A DNA stretch of 23,294 bases from JBGTCY01 sp041748615 (GTDB lineage: Bacteria > Bacteroidota > Bacteroidia > Chitinophagales > CAIOSU01): the NCBI GenBank assembly GCA_041748615.1, contig JBGTCY010000250.1:1-23294 (forward strand). The letters are read 5' to 3'. A program made the translations under genes and the position numbers. Below the pieces are notes generated by a model. It worked only from the letters and a program-made list of their open reading frames with translations. It ran no database searches and was not told where the DNA came from. Shown in pieces: positions 22,219 through 23,294 of this stretch; within the stretch, counting starts at the first letter, position 1, and each line of letters begins with the position of its first letter.

Positions 22219-22243
22219 CAGATATTAGACTTTAGCGATTAGA
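22219..22243. repeat. TTAGA-type intergenic repeat, copy 2
   Basis: CAGATATTAGACTTTAGCGA followed by TTAGA; 22 of 25 positions match 20385-20409. It sits just after the orphan promoter-like sequence. Confidence 0.55.
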
Positions 22244-22278
22244 CATCTTGAGGAAGTTATTCTGGAGTTGCGCCAAAA

Positions 22279-23294
22279 TCAAAACTTCAGCCTCAACTGC
22301 GCTTTGATTTCGCTGCGGGTGTTCCCCTCGATGGTTTCTAATCCTGAACCGAAAGTATCCCTGTTCGCCCAATAGGTTTGCGCGAAACGAACCCAGACAT
22401 CCACGCCTCTCACAATGCGGTAGCGCAACATAAGGTAAAACCGTGTGCCGCGATTATAATAAGGGGGAATGGAAAAAGCATACAGCACATCTTTTTCAAA
22501 CGCGTAAATGCGCGAGTTGAAGGATTCGGTATCAAACAGCGCGAAACGGGCGGACAATGAGATGGGTAGTGAAAGCGGTTTGAAATCTACATCCTGGTAG
22601 ATGAGATAGCCGTATTCTTTCTGTTCGCCAAAATCAAAAACCACCATCTCAATGCGGTTTGATAAAGTCACCGAGTTCGAAACCTTGTAGCGAAAATGCA
22701 GCCGCGTGTTTTGCTGATGCGCATCCGTGAGGTAATCAATCTTCGTGGTGTTGTTCGGGAAATTGCGCAGTTTGGTTTCGTTCTTATAGCGGGCGTAAAT
22801 CTCAATGGTGCGCGAAGGTTTGTAGGTGACTTGTGTGAAAAAATCAACACCCGATGAAGGCGCATCAATATTGAAGCGCAGCCACGGATGCCGGTAATAA
22901 TCCAGGTAGGTGTCAATCTGTAATTTTCTGCCGATAGGTTTCACGGTGAGTCCCGCATAAATTCCCTGCTCGTTAGCCGAATTACGGCTCTCGCTAAACG
23001 GATTACTGAACAAACTTTGATAATCATGCTGGTAATGGCGAAACACAACAGCAATATCCACTTTCGGGTCCAGGCTGGAGATGAAGCCGTGAATTGTGGA
23101 AAATCCCATGTTGCCGCTCATGGCATATTCACCGAAGAAATAAAAGTTTTTAACCAACAGCGCGTAGTCCATGCCAAAGTTGGTGAGTCGGTCACCTGTA
23201 AATTCAAAACGATTGTAGGGAGCCGGTCTGCGCACGAGTGGCGCATCCAATCGCGTATGCACGGCAGTAATGCCGATGTGCGAAACACGCCTGC
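22279..23294 (-). CDS. C-terminal part of an outer-membrane beta-barrel-like protein, N-terminus beyond the right edge
   Basis: The frame is open from the right edge to the stop at 22279, about 338 codons; the first in-window start-like codon (GTG 23262) is not believed because the frame continues up. The sequence alternates polar and hydrophobic residues with many Tyr/Phe and ends in KAQLRLKF, a terminal aromatic as in outer-membrane barrel proteins. Segments such as GIYAGLTVKPIGRKLQIDTYLDYYRHPWLRF and FYLMLRYRIVRGVDVWVRFAQTYWANRDTFGSGLETIEGNTRSEI read as beta strands with turns. The last stretch recalls the C-terminus of Bacteroidota helix-hairpin-helix barrel proteins, whose HHH repeats are N-terminal and would be outside the window (memory, not checked). 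Confidence 0.75.
   Translation of the reverse strand, partial: RRVSHIGITAVHTRLDAPLVRRPAPYNRFEFTGDRLTNFGMDYALLVKNFYFFGEYAMSGNMGFSTIHGFISSLDPKVDIAVVFRHYQHDYQSLFSNPFSESRNSANEQGIYAGLTVKPIGRKLQIDTYLDYYRHPWLRFNIDAPSSGVDFFTQVTYKPSRTIEIYARYKNETKLRNFPNNTTKIDYLTDAHQQNTRLHFRYKVSNSVTLSNRIEMVVFDFGEQKEYGYLIYQDVDFKPLSLPISLSARFALFDTESFNSRIYAFEKDVLYAFSIPPYYNRGTRFYLMLRYRIVRGVDVWVRFAQTYWANRDTFGSGLETIEGNTRSEIKAQLRLKF

Overview
The window is from the chromosome of a Bacteroidota bacterium, probably an uncultured gliding or particle-attached member near Chitinophagales/Saprospirales (the lineage is inferred). The reasons are: secreted giants carrying Bacteroidota-only type IX secretion (T9SS) C-terminal signals of both type A and type B, SprB-like repeats, no Shine-Dalgarno logic at the starts, Bacteroidota promoter boxes (TTTG ~19-22 nt TAnnTTTG), a short Bacteroidota-type MenE, and an IVD-like acyl-CoA dehydrogenase. 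No rRNA, tRNA, CRISPR array, transposase or phage gene was seen.

Left third (1-9521, all minus strand): two Cys-rich secreted surface proteins in tandem. The upstream one (914 aa, 9521-6777) has a cohesin-like domain, Cys-rich modules and a complete T9SS type A tail. The downstream one starts at 6693 and stays open for 2231 codons to the left edge. It carries eleven tandem ~93-aa repeats of a type I cannot name confidently, two ephrin-receptor-like (GCC2/GCC3) Cys-rich tracts, Dictyostelium-CTDC-like modules, two PPC/CUB-like sandwiches, a proprotein-convertase P domain with no protease, and the start of an SprB-like repeat. The two proteins share a ~95-residue domain.

Middle (9654-12139, minus strand): a small SPOR-domain protein, then a noncoding 441-bp gap with nested inverted repeats and two abutting hairpins, then a menE-VOC pair (VOC upstream, 2-nt gap). 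Next, on the plus strand, comes a 1616-aa type B T9SS adhesin (12341-17191) with a beta-helix region holding a very Gly-rich, partly collagen-like insert. It ends at a strong 16-bp-stem terminator.

Right part (17279-23294): housekeeping genes: rsmE, a membrane-anchored class A beta-lactamase-fold serine hydrolase, a Nudix hydrolase convergent with it, pyrE (divergent from the Nudix gene, the two start codons overlapping in one CATG), a ~500-bp stretch without a convincing gene, an acyl-CoA dehydrogenase, and the C-terminal part of an outer-membrane beta-barrel-like protein running off the right edge.

How the genes work together: the three giants plus the SPOR protein look like a cell-surface/adhesion module. 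The remaining genes belong to menaquinone synthesis, pyrimidine synthesis, rRNA modification and acyl-CoA oxidation, and are not obviously linked to it. The most interesting material is the unnamed repeat array in the truncated giant, the fold-back element at 10237-10419, and the overlapping-start Nudix/pyrE pair with a perfect -7 box directly at the pyrE start.
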